Shown: piece after piece, positions 1 to 8,821 of the stretch
Layout of the letters: every line of letters starts with the position of its first letter
How positions within the stretch are numbered: the stretch's first letter is position 1
From: Chryseobacterium flavum
GTDB taxonomy: Bacteria; Bacteroidota; Bacteroidia; Flavobacteriales; Weeksellaceae
DNA: 64,000 nt
Reading direction: 5' to 3'
NCBI RefSeq assembly: GCF_003385595.1
Contig: NZ_QNUE01000015.1
Coordinates: 23,651 to 87,650, forward strand
Translations under genes and position numbers: made by a program
The notes under the pieces: generated by a model
Told to the model about the DNA's origin: nothing
The model's database searches: none
Seen by the model: only the letters and a program-made list of their open reading frames with translations

Positions 1-458
1 TGAAGAATGTAAAAGTGGAACCTTTTAAGATAATCGGTATCTCGGTAAGAACTACTAATGAGAATGGACAGGCAGCCAGAGATATTCCGGCACTTTGGGA
101 AAAAATGACAAATGAAAATATAGCGGATCTGATCCCGGATAAAACAGAGCATACCATCTATTCCATGTATACGGATTATGAAAAAGACCATACCAGGCCC
201 TATACTACAGTTCTTGGCTGTAAAGTGGAAAATCTCGACAATATTCCTGAAGGAATGGAAGGTTATTCTTTTGACGGAGGTAACTATATGAAATTTACAG
301 TCAGGGGAGACCTTTCAAAAGGGTTGGTCATTAATCAGTGGATAAAAATATGGGAAATGGACCTGGGAAGAATATTTACTGCTGATTTTGAAATCTATGG
401 TGAAAAAGCCCAGAATCCTGCAGATGCAGAAGTAGATATCTTAATTGCTGTAAAATAA
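1..458 (+). CDS. GyrI-like / AraC effector-binding domain protein (5' edge truncated)
   Basis: Stand-alone effector-binding domain of the GyrI/SOUL-like fold, which binds small hydrophobic or cationic molecules. It resembles the ligand-binding half of AraC and MerR regulators but has no DNA-binding domain. The reading frame runs to the window edge. The first two bases are TG, so if the preceding base is A the start ATG lies one base outside the window and the protein is about 152 residues. An internal GTG at 15 is unlikely to be the start because the upstream codons read MKNVKVEPF-like. The late motif ending in DILIAVK is typical of the fold. Ligand unknown. Confidence 0.7.
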   Translation, partial: KNVKVEPFKIIGISVRTTNENGQAARDIPALWEKMTNENIADLIPDKTEHTIYSMYTDYEKDHTRPYTTVLGCKVENLDNIPEGMEGYSFDGGNYMKFTVRGDLSKGLVINQWIKIWEMDLGRIFTADFEIYGEKAQNPADAEVDILIAVK

Positions 459-518
459 GACCGGTAGTTGGATTTGCGGGTATTTCCGGCTGGATTAAAG
501 AAAATTGTTGCCGGATTA

Positions 519-875
519 TTAATTAAAGATATAGTTCCAGTATACAATGATTCCAACAATCACTGATGCTATTGCGGTCAGGAGCACTCCTCCCGCAGCA
601 ATATCCTTAATAAAGCCAATTCTTTTGTCGAAATCAGGCTGAATGATATCACAGATCTTTTCAATGGCAGTATTGAAAATTTCAGCACTTAGAACGGCAA
701 ATGAAACGATGAGAATAAAAATAGCATCTGTGGAGGACAGCTTCAGATAAAAAATCAGAAATAGATTGACAAAGAATGCCAGAAGTTCAATCTGGAAATT
801 CCTTTCTGCCCTGATCATTAAAAATACCCCATGGAAAGCATTCAGAAAACTTTTATGAACAGGAGGTTTTTTCAT
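519..875 (-). CDS. dgkA: Diacylglycerol/undecaprenol kinase (DgkA family)
   Basis: Small inner-membrane lipid kinase of 118 residues that phosphorylates diacylglycerol or undecaprenol to recycle lipid carriers for envelope synthesis. Three hydrophobic helices are visible (about 32-47, 50-64 and 93-113). The family signature is present: AEIFNTAIEKICD at 64-76, with the catalytic and metal-binding Glu and Asn, followed by KDIAAG at 90-95. Length matches the family. A TAnnTTTG element at 893-900 lies just upstream on the minus strand. Whether the substrate is diacylglycerol or undecaprenol cannot be read from the sequence; Gram-positive-like short forms often use undecaprenol. Confidence 0.88.
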   Translation of the reverse strand: MKKPPVHKSFLNAFHGVFLMIRAERNFQIELLAFFVNLFLIFYLKLSSTDAIFILIVSFAVLSAEIFNTAIEKICDIIQPDFDKRIGFIKDIAAGGVLLTAIASVIVGIIVYWNYIFN

Positions 876-892
876 GACCGTTATTTTTTTGA

Positions 893-900
893 CAAAGATA
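893..900 (-). promoter_or_regulatory. Promoter -7 element for dgkA
   Basis: TATCTTTG on the minus strand matches the Bacteroidota consensus TAnnTTTG, 17 bases upstream of the dgkA ATG. No TTG is seen at the usual -33 distance. Confidence 0.4.
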
Positions 901-1112
901 GGATTTGTATTTTGATTGTTGCAGATTATCCTTTATATTTGGATAGATATTAATGATGAAAAATTGTGGCGGGAAGTTTTACTTTACTGTTTTCAGGGTA
1001 TAGCTTTTTCAGGAATTTGGAACTCCGGACAAAATATCATTTCTGGGAACCGGTCGATGATGTTTGTTAAAAACTCCTCAAGATTATTTTTTTCTTTGTT
1101 ATATCTATTTAT

Positions 1113-1120
1113 TATATTTG
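1113..1120 (+). promoter_or_regulatory. Promoter -7 element for dnaN
   Basis: TATATTTG fits TAnnTTTG and lies 21 bases before the dnaN ATG. The nearest upstream TTG (1096-1098) is only 14 bases away, shorter than usual. The rest of 876-1112 holds no convincing gene. Confidence 0.45.
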
Positions 1121-1141
1121 TAGAAACTTATTTTTAAATCT

Positions 1142-2272
1142 ATGAAATTTATTATTTCAAGTGGTGAACTGCAGAAGGCTTTGCAAACTGTAAGTGGCGT
1201 AATATCAAGTTCTCAATCGAGACCTATTTTAGAAAACTATCTTTTTGAACTAGACGGAAATAATGTTACCATTACAGCATCTGATGGCGAGACAACTCTT
1301 GTTACTTCTTTAGACGTTAAGTCTGATGATACAGGTAAATTTGCTGTTCCTGCTAAAATTTTTCAGGATTTTATCAAGACCTACGGCGAACAGCCTTTAA
1401 CATTTGCCGTTAAGGACAATGCTGAAGGAACCGGAAGCCAGCTTGAGATTTTAGATGAAAAAGATAACTTTGCAGTAGCACTGGACAATGCGGATGATTA
1501 TCCTGAATTGCCGGAATTTGATGCTTCTCAAAGTGTGGTAATGCCGGCGGGAGTACTATCTGAAGCCCTGACCAATACCTTATTCGCAACAAGTAATGAT
1601 TCTCTTCGTCCGGTAATGACAGGAGTTCTGTTCCAGTTTGGGGAAAATGAAACCAATTTCGTTTCTACAGACTCACACAGGCTGGTTGTGTATAAAAGAA
1701 CAGACCTGATGAATGCCGAACCTATGGAATTTATCATGCCTAAAAAACCTTTGAACATTTTCAAAAATATTCTGGCAAGTTCTAATGAAGACGTTAAAAT
1801 TGACTTCAATGAAAACATGGCCAAATTTACTTTTGATAAGCATATCTGGATCTGCAGACTGATTGACGGGAAATATCCGAACTATACAGCGGTAATTCCA
1901 AAAGAAAACCCGAATGTATTAACGATTAACAGAAACCTTCTGTTAGGAGCGATCAAAAGAGCATCTATCATGTCCAATAAATCTACCAATCAGGTAAGAT
2001 TCAAGCTTTCAGGAAATATTCTTCATCTTCATGCAGAAGATACTGAATACGCAAATAAAGCAGATATGCAGATTCCTTGTGATTATAACGGAGAGGATAT
2101 CAATATAGGATTCAGCTCCAAGTTTTTAACTGAGATGCTGACGATCCTTGGCTCCGATGATGTCACAATGAAAATGTCACAACCCAACAGACCTGGTATC
2201 ATTGAACCTCTTGATGGTCTGGAAGAAAACGAAAATATCTTAATGCTATCAATGCCGGTAATCGGATTGTAA
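1142..2272 (+). CDS. dnaN: DNA polymerase III subunit beta (sliding clamp)
   Basis: Ring-shaped processivity clamp of 376 residues that encircles DNA and tethers DNA polymerase III and repair factors. The protein opens with MKFIISSGELQKALQTVSGVI, typical of DnaN, and has the three tandem clamp domains (about 1-122, 130-248 and 250-376). The C-terminus ends in MLSMPVIGL, the conserved tail of bacterial clamps near the peptide-binding pocket. Length matches the family. The gene stands alone rather than beside dnaA, as is usual in flavobacteria, and is followed by a strong hairpin terminator. Confidence 0.98.
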   Translation: MKFIISSGELQKALQTVSGVISSSQSRPILENYLFELDGNNVTITASDGETTLVTSLDVKSDDTGKFAVPAKIFQDFIKTYGEQPLTFAVKDNAEGTGSQLEILDEKDNFAVALDNADDYPELPEFDASQSVVMPAGVLSEALTNTLFATSNDSLRPVMTGVLFQFGENETNFVSTDSHRLVVYKRTDLMNAEPMEFIMPKKPLNIFKNILASSNEDVKIDFNENMAKFTFDKHIWICRLIDGKYPNYTAVIPKENPNVLTINRNLLLGAIKRASIMSNKSTNQVRFKLSGNILHLHAEDTEYANKADMQIPCDYNGEDINIGFSSKFLTEMLTILGSDDVTMKMSQPNRPGIIEPLDGLEENENILMLSMPVIGL

Positions 2273-2293
2273 GAGATTAGAATAAAAGATAAA

Positions 2294-2320
2294 TAAAAGC
2301 CGGAATTTCCGGCTTTTATT
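2294..2320 (+). terminator. Intrinsic terminator after dnaN
   Basis: Perfect 10-bp stem (2294-2303 with 2309-2318, arms taaaagccgg/ccggctttta) with a 5-base loop, ending in a T-rich tract. Confidence 0.8.
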
Positions 2321-2350
2321 CGTTGGAAGCATCACTCTTTAAAACCATCT

Positions 2351-3181
2351 ATGGAAACAGAAATACAATCATATCAGACAGCTGGCTTTCCATCAGAATT
2401 TCAGACTGAAAACTATAGCGTTGTGCTATGGAAGGGAACGGGGGTTTTCTCTGTAGATGAGATCAATTATTCATATAAAGGCTATAATATATTATTCCTG
2501 TCCCCTTATCAGAAACTGAAACTGGTCTCTGAAGCTGATGAAAAGGTAAACATTCTTTTGTTTCATGGGGATTATTACTGCATAGAATATCACAAAGAGG
2601 AAGTAGCCTGCAATGGTTTTCTTTTTAACAATATTTATCTGAATCCGGGGATCGGACTGACCAGAGAAGATTATGGCTATATCCTTGAAATATTTGCCCG
2701 TATCAAACAAGAGAATACTGAAAACCATCATTTTTCAAAGTCGATCATTAAAACTTACATACAGCTTATTCTGGCCATAGGCAGTAAACAGAAAAGCAAC
2801 AGTACTAATGAACGGGGAATAGTAGAAAAGCTGCCTGTAAAAAATGCAGTGGAATTTCAGAAACTGCTTGAGCTGCATTTTAAAAATGAAAAAGAACTCA
2901 CATTTTACAGTGATAAATTAAATATCACGAATAATACCCTGAGTAAGGCGGTGAAAAAAGAATTTGGCAAGACTCCTACCCGGCTTATCAATGAAAGGAT
3001 CATTCTGGAGTCCAAAAAGCTTCTTCATCTGACATATCGTTCTGTTAAGGAAATTGCCTCAGAACTTGGATTTACTGACGAATTCTATTTCAGCAGATAT
3101 TTTAAAAAATCGGTAGGATGTTCTCCTAAAAATTACCGCGAAAAGGTTGGGATCTCCATTGTGGCAAAAATGTCCATGTAA
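2351..3181 (+). CDS. AraC family transcriptional regulator
   Basis: One-component regulator of 276 residues. The C-terminal ~100 residues form the double helix-turn-helix of the AraC family: the first at about 184-203 (FYSDKLNITNNTLSKAVKKE) and the second at about 230-250 (SVKEIASELGFTDEFYFSRYF), followed by the family signature SVGCSPKNYRE. The N-terminal part is a cupin-like sensing region with Cys77 and Cys87 but no recognisable ligand motif. It precedes a DUF417 membrane protein on the same strand with a 62-base gap, suggesting local control of that gene. RclR of E. coli has a similar arrangement with a DUF417 gene, but the N-terminal domains do not look alike. Confidence 0.85.
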   Translation: METEIQSYQTAGFPSEFQTENYSVVLWKGTGVFSVDEINYSYKGYNILFLSPYQKLKLVSEADEKVNILLFHGDYYCIEYHKEEVACNGFLFNNIYLNPGIGLTREDYGYILEIFARIKQENTENHHFSKSIIKTYIQLILAIGSKQKSNSTNERGIVEKLPVKNAVEFQKLLELHFKNEKELTFYSDKLNITNNTLSKAVKKEFGKTPTRLINERIILESKKLLHLTYRSVKEIASELGFTDEFYFSRYFKKSVGCSPKNYREKVGISIVAKMSM

Positions 3182-3220
3182 TGTCCTGAAATATCTATTC
3201 TCAGGCTGTATGTGTCTGAA

Positions 3221-3228
3221 TATTTTTG
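3221..3228 (+). promoter_or_regulatory. Possible -7 element for the DUF417 gene
   Basis: TATTTTTG matches TAnnTTTG and ends 15 bases before the ATG at 3244. It overlaps a TTG at 3226 that could otherwise be read as a start, so it favours 3244. No clear TTG is seen at -33, as might be expected of an activator-dependent promoter. Confidence 0.4.
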
Positions 3229-3243
3229 TATAAAAGAAATTAT

Positions 3244-3855
3244 ATGCAAAACAACAGATTATACGGTTATGTATTAAAATCAGATACCTGGTTTGTAAAC
3301 TTCCTCAGAATTTCAATATTCATTGTGATGGCCTGGATTGGCGGCCTTAAAGCATTCCAGTATGAAGCGGACGGAATTGTTCCTTTTGTAGCAAACAGCC
3401 CGCTGATGAGCTTTTTTTATAAAAATGCGGGAAATAAAGTCACGAATGAAGAGAGCAAAACTGTTCCGGAGTATACACTGTATAAAAATCCGGAAGGAAA
3501 GATGATACAAAAGAATATTGACTGGCACATCCGGAACGGGACCTATGTATTTTCTTATGGTTTGGGAACAATGATTGTTATGATTGGAGTTTTAGTCCTT
3601 TTGGGAATCTGGTCGCCAAAAGCAGGAGCTGCCGGAGGAGCGTTGACCTTCCTGATGTCTCTTGTAACCTTGTCATTCCTGATCACAACACCGGAAGTCT
3701 ACGTTCCTGATCTGGGGGGTGACCTTCCCACACCTCATTATGGCTTTCCATATCTGTCCGGAGCCGGACGATTGGTGTTAAAAGATATTATTATGATGGG
3801 CGGAGGATTGGTGTTATTTTCTGACAGCTTGAAAAAACTTATTAAACCTCTGTAG
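3244..3855 (+). CDS. DUF417 (YkgB/RclC) family membrane protein
   Basis: Integral membrane protein of 203 residues with four hydrophobic segments. The family includes E. coli RclC (YkgB), linked to resistance to reactive chlorine species; the molecular activity is not known. Features seen: an N-terminal helix followed by GGLKAFQYEADGIVPFVANS, a motif conserved in DUF417, and a late segment TPEVYVP...GFPYLSGAGR also typical. Start chosen at ATG 3244 rather than TTG 3226, because the latter lies inside a -7 promoter element. It follows an AraC regulator on the same strand. Confidence 0.8.
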   Translation: MQNNRLYGYVLKSDTWFVNFLRISIFIVMAWIGGLKAFQYEADGIVPFVANSPLMSFFYKNAGNKVTNEESKTVPEYTLYKNPEGKMIQKNIDWHIRNGTYVFSYGLGTMIVMIGVLVLLGIWSPKAGAAGGALTFLMSLVTLSFLITTPEVYVPDLGGDLPTPHYGFPYLSGAGRLVLKDIIMMGGGLVLFSDSLKKLIKPL

Positions 3856-4107
3856 TAATATCCGGCTGAAAATCTTCTGATTATGGTAAAGCCCGGTGTG
3901 TAAGCCACTCTCTTACTTTGTAAAAGCGGATTTAACGAAATTTATTATCTTAAAATTGATTCTAAATTTCTGTATTTCTCAAAAAAACACGACATTTGTA
4001 CGCTTAAAACTGTACACACAAATAGTACAGTAATCAAATAAATTTTCAAAATATATCAGATGAAACCCCATGGTGAAGTCTGGCTTTAGAAAAAATAAAA
4101 TTATCAG

Positions 4108-6510
4108 ATGAAAATATCAAACAATTGGCTGAGAGACTTTGTAAAGACTGAATTGAAAACTGAAAGAATCGGTGAGTTTCTTACAGATATAGGTCTTGAA
4201 GTTGAAGGGATAGATAAGTTTGAAAGTGTAAAAGGCAGTCTGGAAGGAATTGTGGTAGGTAAAGTTTTAACCTGCGAAAAACACCCGAATGCTGATAAGC
4301 TAAAAAAGACTACAGTAGATGTAGGAAACGGAAAAATATTGAATATCGTTTGCGGGGCTCCGAATGTAGAAGCAGGACAAACGGTTCCGGTAGCTGTTGT
4401 AGGAACTAAAATCTACGACAAAACCGGAAACTTTTTTGAGATCAGGGAAGCGAAGATCAGAGGAGAGGTATCCCAGGGAATGATCTGTGCAGAAGATGAA
4501 CTGGGGCTTAGTGAAGATCACGGTGGGATTATGGTGCTGGATGAAACGAAATATGAAGTCGGGAAAAACTTTGCAGACTATTTTGAACTGACTAATGATG
4601 AAGTTTTTGAAATTGGTTTAACTCCAAACAGAACAGATGCAATGTCTCACTATGGTGTTGCAAGGGACCTTCACGCTTACCTTTCAACCAACCAATTGAA
4701 ATCTCAGTTTAATAAAGTGGCTTCTGAAGCCTTAAATAATGAAGGCTCACATGATTTCACACTGGTAATTGAAGATGCTGAATTATGCCCGAGATATATC
4801 GGAGCTGTAATTGAAGAGGTAAAAGTAGAAGAGTCTCCGGCATGGTTAAAAGACAGGCTGAAGGCAATCGGATTAAGCCCGATCAATAATGTTGTGGATA
4901 TTACAAACTATATCCTTCACGGGTATGGCCAGCCGCTTCATGCTTTTGATGCAGATAAAATTGCAGATAAAAAAGTGAAAGTAGGGGTGGTAAAACCGGG
5001 AACTAAATTTACTACACTGGATGGTGTGGAAAGAACACTGAATGGCACAGAGATTATGATCAAAGACGGTAAAGATACACCAATGTGTATTGCAGGTGTC
5101 TTTGGAGGGGCTACATCAGGAGTATCTGATGCTACCCAGACAATATTCCTGGAAAGTGCTTATTTCAACCCGGTAGCAGTGAGAAAAGGAGCAAAGCTGC
5201 ATAGTTTGAATACAGATGCTTCTTTCAGATTTGAAAGAGGAGTAGATCCGAATATTACCAGAACGGCTATTACCCATGCCATTAAACTGATTCAGGAACT
5301 GGCAGGAGGAAAATTGGCAGGAGATCTGCTGGAAGAATATCCAAAGAAAATTGAAGACAGTTATGTCATTCTGAGATTCTCTAAAATTGAGCAGATACTG
5401 GGTACAAAAATTCATAGGGAAAAAGTAAAAGAAATTTTAAAAGCATTGGAAATCCAGGTACTGAATGAAATTCCGAATGGTTTTGAAATCTCAGTTCCTG
5501 CTTACAGGGCAGACGTAACAAGAGAAATTGATGTTATTGAAGAGATACTGAGAATTTACGGATATAATAAAATAGATGCCCCTCAGAAGATTTCATTTAC
5601 TCCGGTTAAATTAAGTGCAAATGATCAGGATGAGTTGGAAAACAGCTGGGCAAGAGCTCTGCAAAGTCTGGGCTTCAACGAAGTAATGAATAATTCCCTG
5701 ACTTCTGTAAAAGATGAAACAGATGCCGTGAAATTATTAAACCCTTTAAGCGGGGATCTGGCATTTATGAGAAAATCTTTACTGGAAGGGCTTCTTCAGA
5801 ATGCAGTATATAATATTAACAGAAAGAACCAGGATATCAAATTCTTTGAATTCGGAAAAATCTACCATAAAAAAGATAAGTACGAAGAAAGAAAGCAGCT
5901 TGCTGTTTTGGTTTCAGGAAGAGAAGTGGCAGAGAACTGGCTTCAGCCTAAATCCGCAGTAAGCTTCTATAACCTGAAAGCATATGTGAAGGTTTTACTG
6001 GAAAGACTTGCCCTAGATTACAAAGAAGTAGCATTATCGGATGATAGATTTTCTGATGCCTTAGCTTATGAAGCCGGTGGGAAAACAATAGTAAGAATCG
6101 GAAAAGTGGCTCCGGCATTGTTAAAAGAATTTGATATTGATCAGGAGTGTTTCTATGCTGAAGTTGAATTGGAGCTGGCTCAGGAATTGCGCTCTAAGAA
6201 TGAACTGAAATTTAAGGATATCCCAAAATTCAACAAGATCAGAAGAGACCTTGCTTTACTGATTGATAAAAACGTAAGTTATCAGGAATTATATCAGACA
6301 GCCAAAAAGAATAAATCACCTTTTATTAAAGGAGTTAACCTGTTTGATGTATATGAAGGGAAAAACCTTCCGGAAGGAAAGAAATCATATGCTATGAGCT
6401 TTGAGCTTTTAAATGAAGAGAAGACCCTGGAAGAAAAAGAGATTACAGAAGTAATGGATTCTTTGATTAAATCTTTCCAGAAAGAATTTAATGCTGAATT
6501 GAGATCCTAA
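4108..6510 (+). CDS. pheT: Phenylalanyl-tRNA synthetase beta subunit
   Basis: Beta chain of the alpha2-beta2 enzyme that charges tRNA-Phe in the cytoplasm. The 800 residues show the standard order: N-terminal MKISNNWLRDFV, an EMAP-like tRNA-binding OB fold (about 40-155, CEKHPNADKL and CGAPN), the B3/B4 editing region (about 210-390), B5, the catalytic-like core, and a C-terminal FDX-ACB anticodon-binding domain (about 705-800, KFNKIRRDLALLIDK). Length is normal. pheS is not adjacent here, as is common in Bacteroidota. A strong terminator follows. Confidence 0.98.
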   Translation: MKISNNWLRDFVKTELKTERIGEFLTDIGLEVEGIDKFESVKGSLEGIVVGKVLTCEKHPNADKLKKTTVDVGNGKILNIVCGAPNVEAGQTVPVAVVGTKIYDKTGNFFEIREAKIRGEVSQGMICAEDELGLSEDHGGIMVLDETKYEVGKNFADYFELTNDEVFEIGLTPNRTDAMSHYGVARDLHAYLSTNQLKSQFNKVASEALNNEGSHDFTLVIEDAELCPRYIGAVIEEVKVEESPAWLKDRLKAIGLSPINNVVDITNYILHGYGQPLHAFDADKIADKKVKVGVVKPGTKFTTLDGVERTLNGTEIMIKDGKDTPMCIAGVFGGATSGVSDATQTIFLESAYFNPVAVRKGAKLHSLNTDASFRFERGVDPNITRTAITHAIKLIQELAGGKLAGDLLEEYPKKIEDSYVILRFSKIEQILGTKIHREKVKEILKALEIQVLNEIPNGFEISVPAYRADVTREIDVIEEILRIYGYNKIDAPQKISFTPVKLSANDQDELENSWARALQSLGFNEVMNNSLTSVKDETDAVKLLNPLSGDLAFMRKSLLEGLLQNAVYNINRKNQDIKFFEFGKIYHKKDKYEERKQLAVLVSGREVAENWLQPKSAVSFYNLKAYVKVLLERLALDYKEVALSDDRFSDALAYEAGGKTIVRIGKVAPALLKEFDIDQECFYAEVELELAQELRSKNELKFKDIPKFNKIRRDLALLIDKNVSYQELYQTAKKNKSPFIKGVNLFDVYEGKNLPEGKKSYAMSFELLNEEKTLEEKEITEVMDSLIKSFQKEFNAELRS

Positions 6511-6533
6511 ATGTAAAATAATATATTTACTAT

Positions 6534-6562
6534 AAAAACGGGCTTTTTAAGTCCGTTTTTTT
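6534..6562 (+). terminator. Intrinsic terminator after pheT
   Basis: Ten-pair stem with one G-U (6534-6543 with 6551-6560), 7-base loop, then a run of T. Confidence 0.8.
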
Positions 6563-6692
6563 ATTTTAAACCAAAATCTGTGCGTTTGTATTTTGATTCC
6601 GGAAACGTGCTGAAATCCCGGACGTTTCCCGATATCCGAATGTTAAATAATAATAAAAATCCCCGCAGCCCGTTTAAATAATATAAAATCCG

Positions 6693-6700
6693 TAAATTTG
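6693..6700 (+). promoter_or_regulatory. Promoter -7 element for the META lipoprotein
   Basis: TAAATTTG matches TAnnTTTG, 20 bases before the ATG at 6721. No TTG at the -33 distance. Confidence 0.45.
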
Positions 6701-6720
6701 GTTAATTCAAAAAGAAAAAA

Positions 6721-7131
6721 ATGAAAAATCTTTTTTTAAGTATATGTACAGCAGCAGTATTGGCATCATGTGGAACAATGACCAGCCCGTCTGCCTCTAA
6801 AGTAGGAAAGGCCCAGCCTGCTCTTGCCAATACAAAATGGACTTTGGCTGAAAATGTAAAAGGTAAGATTCCTACACTGAATATTGAAGGAGAAAAGATC
6901 ACTGGAAACGCCGGATGTAACAATTATTTTGGAACTGCTACCATAGATCCGTCTACCGGTGGATTTTCGGCAGGTCAGATGGGATCTACAAAGATGATGT
7001 GCAACAACATCGGTGTTGAACAGAATTTTATGGATATGATGGGAAAAGCAAATAAATATGTGATTTCCGGCAATACCCTGGAACTTTATAAAGACAATCT
7101 TTTATTATTGAAATTCAATAAAACTGAATAA
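6721..7131 (+). CDS. META domain lipoprotein (HslJ-like)
   Basis: Predicted lipoprotein of 136 residues. The signal peptide ends in the lipobox LASC with Cys17 as the lipidated residue. The mature part is a META domain (about 36-135), related to HslJ of E. coli, with the usual core ANTKWTLAE, GNAGCNNYFG and STKMMCNN. META proteins sit in the envelope and are linked to heat-shock or antibiotic tolerance in enterics; no enzymatic activity is known. Transcribed alone between its own promoter element and a bidirectional hairpin. Confidence 0.85.
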   Translation: MKNLFLSICTAAVLASCGTMTSPSASKVGKAQPALANTKWTLAENVKGKIPTLNIEGEKITGNAGCNNYFGTATIDPSTGGFSAGQMGSTKMMCNNIGVEQNFMDMMGKANKYVISGNTLELYKDNLLLLKFNKTE

Positions 7132-7141
7132 TACAAAAAAC

Positions 7142-7169
7142 AAAAGGAACTCATTTGAGTTCCTTTTTT
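7142..7169. terminator. Bidirectional intrinsic terminator
   Basis: Inverted repeat aaaaggaactca/tgagttcctttt (7142-7153 with 7156-7167) between the convergent META lipoprotein gene and the acidic-protein gene, with A-tract and T-tract on either side. Confidence 0.75.
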
Positions 7170-7189
7170 ATGTTTTAGATTGTTATTTA

Positions 7190-7429
7190 TTAATCTTCCT
7201 CTTCTTCGTCGTACTTAGCCAACTCTTCGTCGCACCATTTGAATGCTGCTTCTACCACTTTCGTAGCTTCGTCTGCCATAGTTTCTTCATCGTCTCCTTC
7301 AAGATCATCTAACCACTCAACTTCTTCTTCCTCAACATTTAAGATAAATCTTGGATATTCAGTATGAACTACGAATAAATCTTCTGGAAATTCCGAATTA
7401 TCTGCTAATAAAAACTTTGGTAATTTCAT
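7190..7429 (-). CDS. Conserved acidic small protein
   Basis: A 79-residue, strongly acidic protein starting MKLPKFLLADNSEFPEDLFVVH. The second half is mostly Glu and Asp. I do not assign a function. The ordered N-terminal half, with a hydrophobic and aromatic core (FVVHTEYPRFILNV), and the clean ATG suggest a real gene. It is the last gene of the minus-strand run starting at the GH5 gene and ends just before a bidirectional terminator. There is no signal peptide, so it is probably cytoplasmic. Confidence 0.7.
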   Translation of the reverse strand: MKLPKFLLADNSEFPEDLFVVHTEYPRFILNVEEEEVEWLDDLEGDDEETMADEATKVVEAAFKWCDEELAKYDEEEED

Positions 7430-7482
7430 TTTTTTAATGTTTTAACTTGTTATCAAAGATAAATAAAATTATTGACTTAAAA

Positions 7483-8376
7483 TTACTTCAAAAACATTTT
7501 TGAAACTTTTTCAGCTTTTTTGCTTTCTGAATAATCATAGAAGCCTTCACCGGACTTTACACCCAGTTTTCCTGCTGTTACCATGTTTACCAGTAACGGA
7601 TTTGGTGCGTATTTAGGATTCTTGAATCCGTCATACATAACATTCAGGATTGCAAGACACACATCCAGACCAATAAAATCAGCCAGCTGAAGTGGTCCCA
7701 TAGGATGAGCCATTCCTAATTTCATTACCGTATCAATTTCTTCTACACCCGCTACACCATTGTAAAGAGTTTCAATAGACTCATTGATCATCGGCATCAG
7801 AATCCTGTTAGCCACAAAACCCGGATAATCATTTACTTCCACAGGAACTTTACCTAATGTTTTGCTCATTTCATAGATGGCATCAAACGTCTCTTTGGAA
7901 GTAGAATATCCTTTGATGATTTCCACCAGTTTCATAATAGGAACCGGATTCATAAAGTGCATTCCGATCACTTTATCTGCTCTTTTTGTAGCGGCAGCAA
8001 TTCTGGTGATGGAAATTGATGAAGTATTGGTTGCTAAAATACAGCCTGCGGGAGCCAGCTCATCCATCTGACCGAAGATCTTTAACTTCAGGTCAAGATT
8101 CTCAGTAGCGGCTTCTACAATAAGGTCAGCTGTTCCTACAGCATCATTAAGTGCCGTAAAAGTAGTGATATTTCCTAATGTTTCTGTCTTTTGCTCTTCA
8201 GTAAGGTTTCCCTTTGCAATTATTCTGTCAAGATTGGTTGTAATGGTCTTTAATCCTCTGTCTAAAGCCTCCTGTGATACATCCACAAGGTTTACTCTGA
8301 AACCGCTTTGTGCAAAAGTATGTGCAATACCATTCCCCATGGTTCCCGCTCCGATAACTACAATGTTTTTGATCAT
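7483..8376 (-). CDS. 3-hydroxybutyryl-CoA dehydrogenase
   Basis: NAD-dependent oxidation of 3-hydroxyacyl-CoA to 3-ketoacyl-CoA, in beta-oxidation or butyrate metabolism, 297 residues. The N-terminal Rossmann motif is GAGTMG at 9-14. The catalytic region includes NTSSIS (117-122) and GMHFMNPVPIMKLVE with His140 and Asn143. The C-terminal helical dimerisation domain contains HPMGPLQLADFIGLD. It starts 6 bases after the small secreted protein gene, suggesting co-transcription. Often called hbd or paaH; the sequence does not decide the physiological substrate. Confidence 0.93.
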   Translation of the reverse strand: MIKNIVVIGAGTMGNGIAHTFAQSGFRVNLVDVSQEALDRGLKTITTNLDRIIAKGNLTEEQKTETLGNITTFTALNDAVGTADLIVEAATENLDLKLKIFGQMDELAPAGCILATNTSSISITRIAAATKRADKVIGMHFMNPVPIMKLVEIIKGYSTSKETFDAIYEMSKTLGKVPVEVNDYPGFVANRILMPMINESIETLYNGVAGVEEIDTVMKLGMAHPMGPLQLADFIGLDVCLAILNVMYDGFKNPKYAPNPLLVNMVTAGKLGVKSGEGFYDYSESKKAEKVSKMFLK

Positions 8377-8382
8377 TTTCCT

Positions 8383-8790
8383 TTATTTTTTATAGATAGT
8401 TAAATTTTTAATATTAAGTTCTGACTGGTTTACCACAACGGCTGAATCAAAATTTACAATACCGCTGCTGTTTTGTTCCCTTTTGTTGTTTTGGTTGGAA
8501 ACAGTGGCCATAAGTCCCCGTACAAGACGGCTTTTCTGATTTCTTGTAAGCTGGTCCGTTCCCACATACAGGTTAAATTCGCCTTCTCTTCCCATCCCGT
8601 TCTGGACCAGAATTTCCAGAGATTTTAGCTGGTTTTTTTTCTTAAACTGTTTCAGGTAGCTGATTACCGGCTTTTCAGATGGAGGCCCGCAACAGATACT
8701 TGCATAGCCAATCTGTAAATAGTTTTGGCTCTTTTGTGAATAAAAGAGTGCAAAGCAAAATAAAGCTGCTGTTAATGCTGTTTTTTTCAT
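8383..8790 (-). CDS. Hypothetical secreted protein
   Basis: A 135-residue protein with a clear signal peptide (about 1-18, ending FALFYSQ). The mature part carries a paired cysteine motif ICCGPPSEK (Cys33, Cys34) and a Lys-rich helix. I do not recognise the family. It lies 31 bases downstream of the beta-lactamase gene and 6 bases upstream of the hydroxybutyryl-CoA dehydrogenase gene, on the same strand. The Cys pair suggests a disulfide or a metal site in the periplasm, but this is inference. Confidence 0.6.
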   Translation of the reverse strand: MKKTALTAALFCFALFYSQKSQNYLQIGYASICCGPPSEKPVISYLKQFKKKNQLKSLEILVQNGMGREGEFNLYVGTDQLTRNQKSRLVRGLMATVSNQNNKREQNSSGIVNFDSAVVVNQSELNIKNLTIYKK

Positions 8791-8821
8791 AATAATTGGC
8801 TTTAAAAATAAGCTTAATATT

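Noticed and set aside
916..1137. A 73-codon plus-strand reading frame upstream of dnaN starting with TTG.
   Set aside because: Low-complexity hydrophobic and non-conserved-looking residues, a TTG start, and the dnaN promoter element lies inside it.
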